Assembly: GCA_017985935.1 (NCBI GenBank)
Contig: JAGNWT010000005.1
Span: forward strand, 30,766-82,331
Origin: Anaerolineales bacterium
GTDB taxonomy: Bacteria; Chloroflexota; Anaerolineae; Anaerolineales; Villigracilaceae
DNA length: 51,566 nt
Reading direction: 5' to 3'
Shown: positions 39,932 to 47,804 of the stretch, one piece after another
Position numbering within the stretch: position 1 is the first letter of the stretch
Layout: each line of letters begins with the position of its first letter
The notes under the pieces: model-generated
The model's input: only the letters and a program-made list of their open reading frames with translations
Database searches by the model: none
Told to the model about the DNA's origin: nothing
Translations under genes and position numbers: made by a program

Positions 39932-40927
39932 TCACCAATATCCTTGATTCTTTGAACGGCGCAAAACCCACAGGAAGAAAGGCGCGCCTGCCAAAGCAGT
40001 GACGATCCCCAGCGGAAGTTCAAGCGGAGCGATGACCACCCTCGAGAGGATATCTGCCAACAAAAGCGCGCCCGCCCCGCTGACGATGCTCAACGGGATG
40101 ATGCGGCGATAGTCCACGCCCCACCAGATGCGAACCACATGCGGGACGATCAACCCGACGAAGCCGATAATGCCTGCGAACGAAACCGCCGCCGCTGTGA
40201 CAAGCGATGCCGCCGTGATGATGATGAACTTGGCGCGGCGCACGTTCAATCCCATTTGAAGCGCCTGGTCATCGCCGAACTGCAGCAGATTGAGCGAATA
40301 CCCATTCAAGACCAGAACCGTGAGTCCGATCACCAGATAGGGAATGAGCGCAAAGGTCACATCCCAGCCGACGAGACTGACTCCGCCCAACAGCCAGGCG
40401 ATGGCGCGGCGCAATTCGCCGGTGGAGCGCAGCATGAGGAAGGAAGTCAGCGAAGTGGCAAAAGAGGAAAGTGCCACGCCGGCGAGGATCAAGTTCGTAG
40501 TGGGAACCGTCCCGCCGACGTTGGCAAAAAGATAAACAAGATAAACGGTCAACAGGCTGGCGATGAATGCGGCAAGAGGCACAGCCAGCAGACCAAGCGT
40601 GGTGTACGGCCAGCGGATGGACATGGCCAGCACCGCACCCAAGCCCGCGCCCGAAGCCACACCGATCAAATACGGGTCAGCCAGCGGGTTGCGGAACAAT
40701 CCCTGATATGCCGCGCCGCTCCCGGATAAAGCCGCGCCGACCAGCGCGATCAGCACCGTGCGCGGCAGACGGATATTCCAAAGAATGGTGCGGAAGGTTT
40801 CATTCGTGCTGTCGCCGCTTAACGCGCGCCACAATTCCTGCGGAGGAATGAAGATCGAGCCGACCGCAAGGCTGAAGATCAAAGCGGTCAGCAGGAACAG
40901 GAATGAGGAAAGATATGGGCGGCGCAT
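39932..40927 (-). CDS. btuC: Cobalamin ABC transporter permease
   Basis: This 331-residue permease of the BtuC/FecCD type has about ten helices. Typical stretches are WNIRLPRTVLIALVGAALSGSGAAYQGLFRNPLADPYLIGVASGAGLG, here seen in shorter pieces, then ATRVTSF-like LRRAIAWLLGGVSL, AGIIGFVGLIVPHVVRI and RRIIPLSIVSGAG. It forms the channel above BtuD. It starts 15 bases after btuF and is followed by the GNAT gene. Confidence 0.91.
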   Translation of the reverse strand: MRRPYLSSFLFLLTALIFSLAVGSIFIPPQELWRALSGDSTNETFRTILWNIRLPRTVLIALVGAALSGSGAAYQGLFRNPLADPYLIGVASGAGLGAVLAMSIRWPYTTLGLLAVPLAAFIASLLTVYLVYLFANVGGTVPTTNLILAGVALSSFATSLTSFLMLRSTGELRRAIAWLLGGVSLVGWDVTFALIPYLVIGLTVLVLNGYSLNLLQFGDDQALQMGLNVRRAKFIIITAASLVTAAAVSFAGIIGFVGLIVPHVVRIWWGVDYRRIIPLSIVSGAGALLLADILSRVVIAPLELPLGIVTALAGAPFFLWVLRRSKNQGYW

Positions 40928-40942
40928 GAGTTTAACGCTGAA

Positions 40943-41923
40943 TTATTCGAACAACCCCGGGCGCAGTAATTTCGCCAACGCTTCGAGCCCATCCACCAAA
41001 CGCGGACCGGGGCGGCTGACGAGGTTATCGTCGAAGGGGAATATCTGGTTGTTCTTCACAGCAGACAAATTCTCCCAGCCGGGGCGCGTCGCGATCGACT
41101 CGGGCGTCACACCGTAGGCGGAATCACCGAGGATGATGAACATGGGGTCGGCAGCGACCACCTGCTCCAAACTCAACTGAGGATATCCATCCAGATCCGC
41201 GGCGATGTTATATCCGCCGGCGCGGTCGATCAACAAAGTGATGAACGTGCCCTTGCCCGCAGTGTACGGCTTGGCGGGGTCGGTGGCATCGATCTCATAA
41301 AAGATGCTGAGGCGGGAACTGAGCGGCATGATCTTTTCATCCACCGCGGCAACACGGGCTTTGAGCGATTCGATCAACTCGGCGGCTTCGGGTTGGCGTC
41401 CGGTCAACTGTGCCACGATCTCAAGGTTGGCGTACATCTCTTCGAGGGTGGTGGGATTCTTCAGGTAGTACACCGTCAGCCCAAGGTCTTCGAGAGTCTT
41501 GACTTGCTCGGCGGCGTTGACTTCCGCCAGCAGGATCAGATCGGGTTTCAACGAGACGATCAACTCGGTGTTCAAGGCTTCATAAGTCGCGCCGATATCT
41601 GTGACCGACAATGCCTCGGCGGGATAGTCGCTGAACGAGTCGCGCCCAACGACCTGCGAGCCTGCGCCGAGCGCAAAAAGGATTTCAGTGTTGGAGGGGG
41701 CGAGCGAGACGATGCGCTGCGCGGGAGCGTCCATCACCACGTCGCGTCCGAGTCCGTCCACCAGGGTGATGGCAGATTCGTTCACTGCCGGGGCTTCGGT
41801 GACTTCAACGGCGGGAGCTTCTGTCGAAACAGGAGCAGGGGCCTCGGTCGGGTTCGATGCGGGTCCACATCCTGCAAGCAGCAGGGCGATGAGTACGGTC
41901 AAATAGAAAAACTTGCGAAACAT
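40943..41923 (-). CDS. btuF: Cobalamin-binding lipoprotein
   Basis: This 326-residue class III binding protein has lipobox LLAGC, a low-complexity Pro/Glu/Ala linker, and the two-lobe helical-backbone fold. Markers are RIVSLAPSNTEILFALGAG, VGRDSFSDYP, LKPDLILLAE and RPGWENLSAVKNNQIFPF. The AGSQVVGRDSFSDYP region is typical of BtuF-like proteins. It is the first gene behind the cobalamin riboswitch and has a GGAG site. Corrinoid specificity is inferred from that switch. Confidence 0.9.
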   Translation of the reverse strand: MFRKFFYLTVLIALLLAGCGPASNPTEAPAPVSTEAPAVEVTEAPAVNESAITLVDGLGRDVVMDAPAQRIVSLAPSNTEILFALGAGSQVVGRDSFSDYPAEALSVTDIGATYEALNTELIVSLKPDLILLAEVNAAEQVKTLEDLGLTVYYLKNPTTLEEMYANLEIVAQLTGRQPEAAELIESLKARVAAVDEKIMPLSSRLSIFYEIDATDPAKPYTAGKGTFITLLIDRAGGYNIAADLDGYPQLSLEQVVAADPMFIILGDSAYGVTPESIATRPGWENLSAVKNNQIFPFDDNLVSRPGPRLVDGLEALAKLLRPGLFE

Positions 41924-41952
41924 TTTATATCTCCAGAGTGCTTAAATTTTGA

Positions 41953-41981
41953 GAAACGAAATCCCCAGCCAATGACTGGGG
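41953..41981 (-). terminator. Probable terminator of the cobalamin riboswitch
   Basis: On the minus strand CCCCAG pairs with CTGGGG (41981-41976 with 41968-41963), followed by ATTTCGTTTCTC. It lies between the aptamer and btuF. The T-run is broken, so translational control is also possible. Confidence 0.6.
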
Positions 41982-42044
41982 AGGTTGGAGAGGCAATCCG
42001 TTCAAGCCGTCATCCACCTCCTTTGCGCGAGAGTGTGGTGATCC

Positions 42045-42204
42045 GATCAGAGCGGGCGACCTGACTTTGCCAGTCATGCAGTCTGGTAGTCGCTTTGTCT
42101 GTTGGTCTTTCAACCACGAGACAGCCCGACTATTTGACTATTCGACTAACTTCACAGTTGCGCGACAGTGCCGGATTCACACCGGCTTCGCCGCTTGCTG
42201 ATCG
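42045..42204 (-). promoter_or_regulatory. Cobalamin riboswitch
   Basis: Reading the minus strand, the closing stem pairs CGATCAG (42204-42198) with CTGATCG (42051-42045). Inside it are the conserved blocks GCCGGTGTGAATCCGGC, ACTGTCGCGCAACTGT and, near the 3' end, AGTCAGGTCGCCCGC. These match the core and the B12-box side of the cobalamin aptamer. The peripheral arm between the blocks is made of two facing arrays of 8-bp repeats. It precedes btuF-btuC-GNAT-btuD. Confidence 0.9.
42072..42151. repeat. Facing arrays of 8-bp repeats inside the cobalamin riboswitch
   Basis: On the plus strand five in-phase octamers (AGTCATGC, AGTCTGGT, AGTCGCTT, TGTCTGTT, GGTCTTTC; 42072-42111) face four others (GACAGCCC, GACTATTT, GACTATTC, GACTAACT; 42120-42151). 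The two arrays are roughly complementary, so they would form an arm in the RNA. The unit matches that at 5592-5615. Confidence 0.75.
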
Positions 42205-42215
42205 TTATTATTTTT

Positions 42216-43502
42216 TTATTTTACCACCGAGCGGGGCGCGGCATTCTTCATCAACCTGCGAAGATAAAAAGCATGGAAAGGAAAAACCAAATACCAATAC
42301 AAAAATCCGCCGAGACCGCGCGGGGCAAAGAACACGGTCTGGGTCAAACCGCCGCCGCGGTTTACGCGCCACTCCACCCAGAATTCGCCGGGGAGATCTT
42401 TTTTTGAACGCACCAGCAGGACACGATCATCCATTTGTTCAACTTCAAAATTTTTCACCGACTGCCCGATGGCGCGGAATAATTTTTCCGGCGCGGCATT
42501 GATTTTGATCTCACGGCGGGTGATAAAGAACCCTTCGTGCTTGAAATTTTTCACATCAGATTCGCCGTCCTCCCAGACGCGCTCGATCTTGAGCGGATGC
42601 AGGCGGGTCAATGCCTCGCGGGCGGCTGATTCAAAATCGACGAGATTCACTTCGGGATAGATCCTAGTTGCGTTGTTGTGGAGCACCACGCTGTCACTGG
42701 AAAGTCCGCCCACCAGGGCATATGCGATTGGACGCGGCACCGGGGTCATCAGCCCGATGCCGAATGCCATGAACCAGACCGGGACGTAAGGCAGCAAAAG
42801 GAAGCTGCGCTGATGTCCGCGGACACGGGCGTATCTTAACATCAGGTCTTGATAGGTGGTGATGTCGGGGCCGCCGATCTCGAATACCTGACCATGCCCA
42901 TCCCAGTTGTCGAGCGCGGCGAGCAGATAGTCCACCACGTTGCGGGTCGCGATCGGTTGGGACTTGTTCCGCACCCATAGCGGCGCGGGGATGATGGGAA
43001 ATAATTCCGTCATGAAGCGGATCATCTCGAAAGAAATACTGCCCGACCCGGTGATCACCCCGGCGCGAAACTCGGTGACGGGCACACTTCCATGCCGCAG
43101 AGCCGCACCGGTCTCGATCCGCGAGCGCATGTGCGGGGCAATGTGCTGTTCGGGGTCGGCAAGCCCGCCGAGGTAGATGATGTGACGCACGCCTGCAGAC
43201 TCCGCGGCGCGGGCAAAATTCCGCGCGGCTTCCAATTCCCGCTCGGTGTAGCCGTGCCCGCTGGACATGTTGTGGATGAGGTAATACGCCGTGTGGACTC
43301 CCTCCAGCGCGGGCGCAAGCGTGAGAGGAGCAGTGACATCCCCTTGAACCATTTCAACTTTGGAGAACCAATCTCTTTTACTGAGTCTCCGCGGCTGGCG
43401 CGCCAGCGCACGGATCGGATAGCCGCGTTCCAGCAATTGGGGAATCAAACGGCTGGCGATGTAGCCAGATGCGCCGGTAACGAGGATAAGAGGAATGGGC
43501 AT
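42216..43502 (-). CDS. NAD(P)-binding SDR with DUF2867-like C-terminus, copy 2
   Basis: This 428-residue paralogue of the product at 14751-16214 has LVTGASGYIASRLIPQLLERG, AYYLIHNMSSGHG, ARNFARAAESAG, TEFRAGVITGSGSISFEMIRFMTE and the ending GLGGFLYWYLVFPFHAFYLRRL. The C-terminal domain is about 50 residues shorter than in copy 1. A GTG at 43526 is in frame but falls in a 7-bp repeat, so the ATG at 43502, matching the start of copy 1, is preferred. It is downstream of the flavoenzyme gene. Its stop lies right before the cobalamin aptamer, so B12-operon transcription may start within it or read through. Confidence 0.82.
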   Translation of the reverse strand: MPIPLILVTGASGYIASRLIPQLLERGYPIRALARQPRRLSKRDWFSKVEMVQGDVTAPLTLAPALEGVHTAYYLIHNMSSGHGYTERELEAARNFARAAESAGVRHIIYLGGLADPEQHIAPHMRSRIETGAALRHGSVPVTEFRAGVITGSGSISFEMIRFMTELFPIIPAPLWVRNKSQPIATRNVVDYLLAALDNWDGHGQVFEIGGPDITTYQDLMLRYARVRGHQRSFLLLPYVPVWFMAFGIGLMTPVPRPIAYALVGGLSSDSVVLHNNATRIYPEVNLVDFESAAREALTRLHPLKIERVWEDGESDVKNFKHEGFFITRREIKINAAPEKLFRAIGQSVKNFEVEQMDDRVLLVRSKKDLPGEFWVEWRVNRGGGLTQTVFFAPRGLGGFLYWYLVFPFHAFYLRRLMKNAAPRSVVK

Positions 43503-43512
43503 GTTTTCAGGG

Positions 43513-43555
43513 TTTTCATGTTTCACTCTTCAACATAAAAAGTGAAACGTAAACA
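43513..43555. repeat. Inverted pair of 7-bp ACGTTTC-type repeats
   Basis: Heptamers TTTTCAT, GTTTCAC and TCTTCAA (43513-43533) face ATAAAAA, GTGAAAC and GTAAACA (43535-43555). The phase is exact on both sides. The same motif occurs at 32084-32132. Confidence 0.65.
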
Positions 43556-43564
43556 GCAAAAAGG

Positions 43565-45601
43565 TTATCGTTCTACTTTGAACGGTGTTTCATCGGGATC
43601 GATGACTTCGTCAAATTCGCGCGCGGCGAGATGCCCGCTGAAGACAGCCTGCGCGATGATGTTCGGCGCTTCGGCGTCACCGATGAGCCGCAGAGACTTA
43701 AGTCTTCCGTCTGCGAGCGCGGGCTTGAGTTCATGATACAGCGCGTCATTCGGGATTCGGTCTGTGACCATAACGACCGCATCGCAGGCGAGAGTCCTTT
43801 CAGCGGCAGTGATGGTGTTCGTGACTGTTGCACTTTCGGCGGTGTGTGATGCGATGTAATGATCCGCAAGCAGGGTCACGTTCAATTTGTGCAAACGCTT
43901 GAGGATGCGATCCTGCTCAAGGGTGAACTGGGTCCAATAAGAAATGGAAGGTGCGGGGGCGGCGAGAGTCACTTCGCAGCCATTCTGCACGAGCAGTTCC
44001 GCGAGGACTCCGCCCATGTAGTAATGATCGTCATCGTAGATCAGCACTTTGCCTGAAGGGAGATTCCCGTTCATCAGCTCATCGGGCGTGAAAATTTTTG
44101 CGCTGCCCTGTACCGGGCGTGAAAGGTAACGACCCATGCCGTCACGCCGCCAGGTTGCGCCGGTGGCAAGGATAACGTGCGGCGCGCCCGCCTCGAGAAT
44201 GTCCCTGGCGGTCATTGGGCTGGATGGATAAAAATAAATGTTCTCGATCTTTTGGATCTGCGTCAGCCGCCAGTCCATCACCCGCCGCCACTCGATGAGA
44301 TTCGGCAGCGCGGACTCAAGCGCCACGCGCCCGCCGGCTTCACGCTTCGCCTCGGTCAGGATGACATGATATCCGCGCTGACCGAGCGCGCGCGCCGCCT
44401 CCAACCCGGCCGGTCCCGCGCCGACGATGAGTATCTCATCTTTGGATTTTCTTGGCGCAATGAGCTCAGGATGCCAGTCTCTGCGAAATTCCTCGCCCAT
44501 GGTCGGGTTCTGCGTGCAGCGGATCGGCACGAAACGCGTGTCGCCGGTGACGCAAATGTTACAGCCAATGCACTCACGGATATCTTCGGGTCGGTTCTCT
44601 TTGATCTTGTTCGGCAGGAACGGGTCGGCGATGCTTGGGCGTGCCGCGCCGATCAGGTCCATGATGCCGCGTTCGATGGCGGAGACCATGCTGTCGGGCG
44701 AGGTGTAACGCCCCACACCGACCACCGGCTTGCTGGTCAATTTCTTGACGAAGGAAATATATTTTTCCTGGTTTCCTTCCTTCTCAAAACGGGAGGTGGT
44801 CGAGTCGTTCTTCCACGAGCTGACGTTCACATCCCACAGGTCGGGAAGTTCGGCGAGCATGGCAACGATGTCTTGCGCTTCGCCTTCATACTGCATTCCG
44901 TCCGCGCCGAGCAGTTCATCCACGGCAAATCGCACCGCAACAGCACAGGTGTCACCGACCGCTTCCTTGGTGTCTTCGATCAACTCACGAAAGAATCTTG
45001 TGCGGTTGACCAGCGAGCCGCCGTATTCGTCGGCGCGGTCATTGTCTTTGGAGAGCAGGTGAAATGCCAGCGCGAGGTTGTGCGCGGCATAGCAGTAGAT
45101 GATGTCGAAGCCGGCTTTCTTCGCGCGGACCGCGGCATTGCGGTGCCATTTGCGGATCTGCTTCAGGTCGTCTTTTGTGGCAGCGCGGCTTTGACCGGGC
45201 TCGTATCCGCTGCCGCCGACATTACCGCGCGAGGTCCAGTCAAAGGGCGCAGCACGCGAATATAAATTCGCGGCGTCGAAACCGTTGTAGGCGAGTTCGA
45301 TGCCCGCCAGCGCGCCATGCTTGTGTACCGCCTCGGTCATCAACTGCAGGGACGGGATGTCATCGTCGCTCCAGATGCGCCCTTCAAAAAATGGAGAGAG
45401 ATCGCTGGTGTGATGGATCTCGGTCTCTTCGGTGCAGACCACGCCCCAGCCGCCCTCCGCTTTCATGCCGCGCATGGCAGCCAGTCCTTTGGGCATGCGC
45501 CAGCCGAAGCCGTTGCAGTGCGGAACCTGATAAAAGCGGTTCGGTGCGGTGACAGGTCCGATCTGGATCGGTTGGAAGAGGATGTCGTAACGGGATGACA
45601 T
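43565..45601 (-). CDS. Trimethylamine-dehydrogenase-like flavoprotein (FMN, 4Fe-4S, ADP-binding)
   Basis: This 678-residue enzyme matches trimethylamine/dimethylamine dehydrogenase over its full length. C29 in QVPHCNGFG corresponds to the 6-S-cysteinyl-FMN cysteine. The CIGCNIC...RCTQN set (about residue 340) binds the 4Fe-4S cluster. LIVGAGPAGLEAARALG (about 393) binds the dinucleotide. The catalytic Tyr-His-Asp set is kept (YAAH and WKND segments). Of the three aromatic residues that hold the methylammonium, the Trp264 equivalent is kept, but Tyr60 is Glu59 and Trp355 is Asp. The substrate is therefore probably not trimethylamine. The ribosome site is AAGGA. It follows a lipoprotein gene by 11 bases. 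Confidence 0.88.
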   Translation of the reverse strand: MSSRYDILFQPIQIGPVTAPNRFYQVPHCNGFGWRMPKGLAAMRGMKAEGGWGVVCTEETEIHHTSDLSPFFEGRIWSDDDIPSLQLMTEAVHKHGALAGIELAYNGFDAANLYSRAAPFDWTSRGNVGGSGYEPGQSRAATKDDLKQIRKWHRNAAVRAKKAGFDIIYCYAAHNLALAFHLLSKDNDRADEYGGSLVNRTRFFRELIEDTKEAVGDTCAVAVRFAVDELLGADGMQYEGEAQDIVAMLAELPDLWDVNVSSWKNDSTTSRFEKEGNQEKYISFVKKLTSKPVVGVGRYTSPDSMVSAIERGIMDLIGAARPSIADPFLPNKIKENRPEDIRECIGCNICVTGDTRFVPIRCTQNPTMGEEFRRDWHPELIAPRKSKDEILIVGAGPAGLEAARALGQRGYHVILTEAKREAGGRVALESALPNLIEWRRVMDWRLTQIQKIENIYFYPSSPMTARDILEAGAPHVILATGATWRRDGMGRYLSRPVQGSAKIFTPDELMNGNLPSGKVLIYDDDHYYMGGVLAELLVQNGCEVTLAAPAPSISYWTQFTLEQDRILKRLHKLNVTLLADHYIASHTAESATVTNTITAAERTLACDAVVMVTDRIPNDALYHELKPALADGRLKSLRLIGDAEAPNIIAQAVFSGHLAAREFDEVIDPDETPFKVER

Positions 45602-45612
45602 GGCAAATTCCT

Positions 45613-46251
45613 TTACGGGCAGGTCTGATACGTCGGGAAGAAGCGGGACGAATAATCGTCAAATTGCTCCTGTAGTTCGCTCGGGAACACGAGCATGGTG
45701 GAGATGACGCGCGTGTTCGTATCGTTCTGGACCCAGAACCTGACATCATATTGCAAACCGAGATTCTGCGTCTTGAACTCGTACAACCGCAGACCCGTGT
45801 TGGTCTTACATTGGTCGATCATTTCATAACTTTCGTAATTTTGAAAAATGGTCTGCCAGTTCTCATCGCTGTAATACTGGTTCAGGTCTGGTTCTTCGTA
45901 GGTGCATGGAAAGATCAAGCCTTCAAGGTAGATCACTGCGCCCAGTGGATTGTTCAACCAGGTGACGGATACCCGGCTGTCTGAAACAAATTGACTTTGC
46001 TCCCATTCAGGATCGGTGAACACTCCCTCAGAATACGAGAGCACGCGGTCAATATCCGCTTGAACGGGCTGGGACGAAATGCACACCGGGGTGACGGTCA
46101 CGAATGTCTCCGCCGCCGGTGTGGGAGTGGACGGCGCCGAGGTTGCTGGCAGGGAAGTTGGCGGCGCGGAAGTGGGTGTCGCTCCACTGGAAGATCCGCA
46201 GGCGGAGAGTGTCAACATGATGGAAAGGAGCGGAAATAAATATTTTTTCAT
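45613..46251 (-). CDS. Lipoprotein of unknown function
   Basis: This 212-residue protein has a signal peptide with lipobox LTLSAC (C20), then a Thr/Pro/Ser/Ala-rich linker (about 25-55) and a compact domain. That domain has VCISSQPVQADIDRVLSY, a SVTWLNNPLGAVIYLEGLIFPC stretch and two or more cysteines that could pair (PCTYEEPD, DQCKTNTG, YQTCP). No family is recognised. It lies upstream of the flavoenzyme gene with an 11-base gap, so the two are cotranscribed. The start at 46251 is preferred over the longer frame, which has no signal peptide at its head. Confidence 0.75.
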   Translation of the reverse strand: MKKYLFPLLSIMLTLSACGSSSGATPTSAPPTSLPATSAPSTPTPAAETFVTVTPVCISSQPVQADIDRVLSYSEGVFTDPEWEQSQFVSDSRVSVTWLNNPLGAVIYLEGLIFPCTYEEPDLNQYYSDENWQTIFQNYESYEMIDQCKTNTGLRLYEFKTQNLGLQYDVRFWVQNDTNTRVISTMLVFPSELQEQFDDYSSRFFPTYQTCP

Positions 46252-46288
46252 GGAAGTTAGCCCATATAAAGTGTGGTTTGTTTCTGGG

Positions 46289-46297
46289 AGTATAGCA
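46289..46297 (-). promoter_or_regulatory. Extended -10 TGCTATACT before lipoprotein/flavoenzyme operon
   Basis: TGC followed by TATACT on the minus strand lies about 38 bases before the lipoprotein ATG and just after the methyltransferase terminator. The same nonamer stands before the lipoprotein at 37885. Confidence 0.55.
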
Positions 46298-46302
46298 CGC
46301 GG

Positions 46303-46333
46303 AAAAGAAATTGCCCGGCTGCAGACCGGGCAA
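46303..46333 (-). terminator. Terminator after methyltransferase gene
   Basis: TTGCCCGG pairs with CCGGGCAA (46333-46326 with 46318-46311) over a seven-base loop, followed on the minus strand by TTTCTTTTCC. Confidence 0.82.
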
Positions 46334-46361
46334 CGAGACAAACAAATTCTTCCAACAAGAC

Positions 46362-47138
46362 TCAGGGCTTTTTGCCTGTGAACATCCGCACCCAAAAATC
46401 AGACCGGAAGACCACCTGCCCGCCGAGAGACTGCGCGCGATGCAGCTCTGCATTGATCTTCTCAATGCCCGCGGCGTACTCCTCCGCGCTGAGCAGGGCA
46501 AGCTGCGATGTGGCGTTGTGTTTGATGAAAGGGTCGTTCAATACGCCTTCATTCACATACACGTTCTGGATGTGCTCCGCATTCTGGCGTTGAATGTCTT
46601 GAAAGCCCGCATGGCGCATGGCATTCCGGATCATTCCGCTCGATGGGTAACGCAAAAGGTCGGTCTCGAACACGGTGTCAAAATAATCGTAGATGTACCA
46701 GCTGCCTTCTCCGCTATGCGGATCGTGCCCAATAACAGCCAGCACCCCGCCCGGCTTCAACACGCGATACGCTTCGGAGATGAAATCGGAGTGACTGTCG
46801 AAGTGATGAATGGCGTCCACACAGTAGAGCAGATCAAAGGTCTCGTTGCGATACGGGAGTTGGACCGCCGTGCCGCGGGTCAACCTCAACGGGGCGGGCT
46901 GCTTCCGAGCCTGCGAGATCATCCCGGCTGAAAAATCCAGCCCGTATAAATGGGGCGTGACCTGATGCAGGAGATTCAACCAAAAGCCCGTGCCGCTGCC
47001 AACCTCCAGCACGGTCTGCGCTTTGGTCTCACGTGCAAGCCCAAGCAGCGCCTGTCCCCGTTCCCAGTTCTGGGTGGTGGGGTAGCGCTGGTTGTAATCT
47101 TTCGAAATGACATCGTAATTAAGATGGGGAATGGTCAT
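46362..47138 (-). CDS. Class I SAM-dependent methyltransferase
   Basis: This 258-residue enzyme has the Rossmann methyltransferase core. Motif I is VLEVGSGTGFWL (about residue 40), then GLDFSAGMISQAR, LPYRNETFDLLYCVDAIHHF (motif IV region) and VLKPGGVLAVIGHDPH. The rest looks like a small-molecule (UbiE/MenG-like or Methyltransf_11) substrate cap. No substrate can be named. No clear ribosome site precedes the ATG. It has its own terminator. Confidence 0.88.
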   Translation of the reverse strand: MTIPHLNYDVISKDYNQRYPTTQNWERGQALLGLARETKAQTVLEVGSGTGFWLNLLHQVTPHLYGLDFSAGMISQARKQPAPLRLTRGTAVQLPYRNETFDLLYCVDAIHHFDSHSDFISEAYRVLKPGGVLAVIGHDPHSGEGSWYIYDYFDTVFETDLLRYPSSGMIRNAMRHAGFQDIQRQNAEHIQNVYVNEGVLNDPFIKHNATSQLALLSAEEYAAGIEKINAELHRAQSLGGQVVFRSDFWVRMFTGKKP

Positions 47139-47223
47139 GTTATTTGGAATCTCCCGCCCGATTATTTCTTACCGTTATCTGTTTACAGACCCCTTGCCTG
47201 TCAGGATCGGACCGCGCCGGTCA

Positions 47224-47421
47224 TTAGGCTTCAACGATCTCCTTCACACGACCCACCTGTCCATCCATCAAGCGGACCTTGATGCCGTGCGGATGATCGG
47301 GCGATTTGGTGAGGATGTCTTTGACAATGCCTTTGGTCAGTTTGCCGGTGGCTTGATGCTGTTTCAAGACGATCAGCACAACCATGCCGGGTTTGATGTT
47401 TGAGCGAATTTGTCCGTTCAT
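47224..47421 (-). CDS. ywbE: YwbE family protein (DUF2196)
   Basis: This 65-residue protein matches the YwbE family along its whole length: IKPGMVVLIVLKQHQATGKLTKGIVKDILTKSPDHPHGIKVRL, seen in sections, and DGQVGRVKEIVE. It looks like a small KOW/SH3-like barrel. No function is known. Its start overlaps the stop of the YciI-like gene as ATGA, so the two are translated together. Confidence 0.93.
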   Translation of the reverse strand: MNGQIRSNIKPGMVVLIVLKQHQATGKLTKGIVKDILTKSPDHPHGIKVRLMDGQVGRVKEIVEA

Positions 47422-47735
47422 CCTTCATGCTCCATGGCAGTCATCCACGGGCGGACTTCGTAGATGAGCAAGCCAGATTTTACGGCGGGGTCTTCAGCGG
47501 CAAAGGTTTCGATCTCTTCAAGAGAAACATCCCTGGTGGTGACCATCATGCCGCCTGCGTCTGGCAGAAGAAACGGTCCGCCGAGTTGTAGTTTGCCTTG
47601 CTGGTGTAGTTTGAAATAATGCTGCACATGCTCGTTCACGCCTTCTTGTTGGCGGTAGTCCACGCCGGTTTGCCATTTGGGTCCGGGCTTGTGCAGGACG
47701 ACATAACGAATGGGGCGCACGGGTTGATCGGTCAT
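47418..47735 (-). CDS. YciI-like (dimeric alpha/beta barrel) protein
   Basis: This 105-residue protein has the YciI/ferredoxin-like layout: RYVVLHKPGPKW, a helix with EGVNEHVQHYFKLHQQGKLQLGGPFL, shown in parts, then GGMMVTTRDVSLEEIETFAAEDPAVKSGLLIYEVRPW. The conserved His and Asp of YciI (VNEHVQH and ...EDPAV) are in place. YciI proteins are suspected lyases or dehalogenase-like enzymes without known substrates. AAGGAAAA precedes the ATG at 47735. It is translationally coupled to ywbE. Confidence 0.85.
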   Translation of the reverse strand: MTDQPVRPIRYVVLHKPGPKWQTGVDYRQQEGVNEHVQHYFKLHQQGKLQLGGPFLLPDAGGMMVTTRDVSLEEIETFAAEDPAVKSGLLIYEVRPWMTAMEHEG

Positions 47736-47804
47736 GACTTTTCCTTTTGTTCTGAGAATAGATGGATCGGACTCTCTCAAGTTTTTCCTGACACTCTTTG
47801 CGGT

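Noticed and set aside
42072..42151. CRISPR-like array suggested by regular repeats
   Set aside because: The units are 8 bp with no spacers and lie inside a cobalamin aptamer; no cas genes are present.
43503..43526. Earlier GTG start for the second SDR-DUF2867 gene
   Set aside because: The extra codons come from a 7-bp repeat, and the paralogue starts at the position of the later ATG.
44177..45265. Long plus-strand open frame (362 codons) opposite the flavoenzyme gene
   Set aside because: The minus strand matches trimethylamine dehydrogenase over its whole length, including cluster and flavin motifs. The plus frame has no family features.
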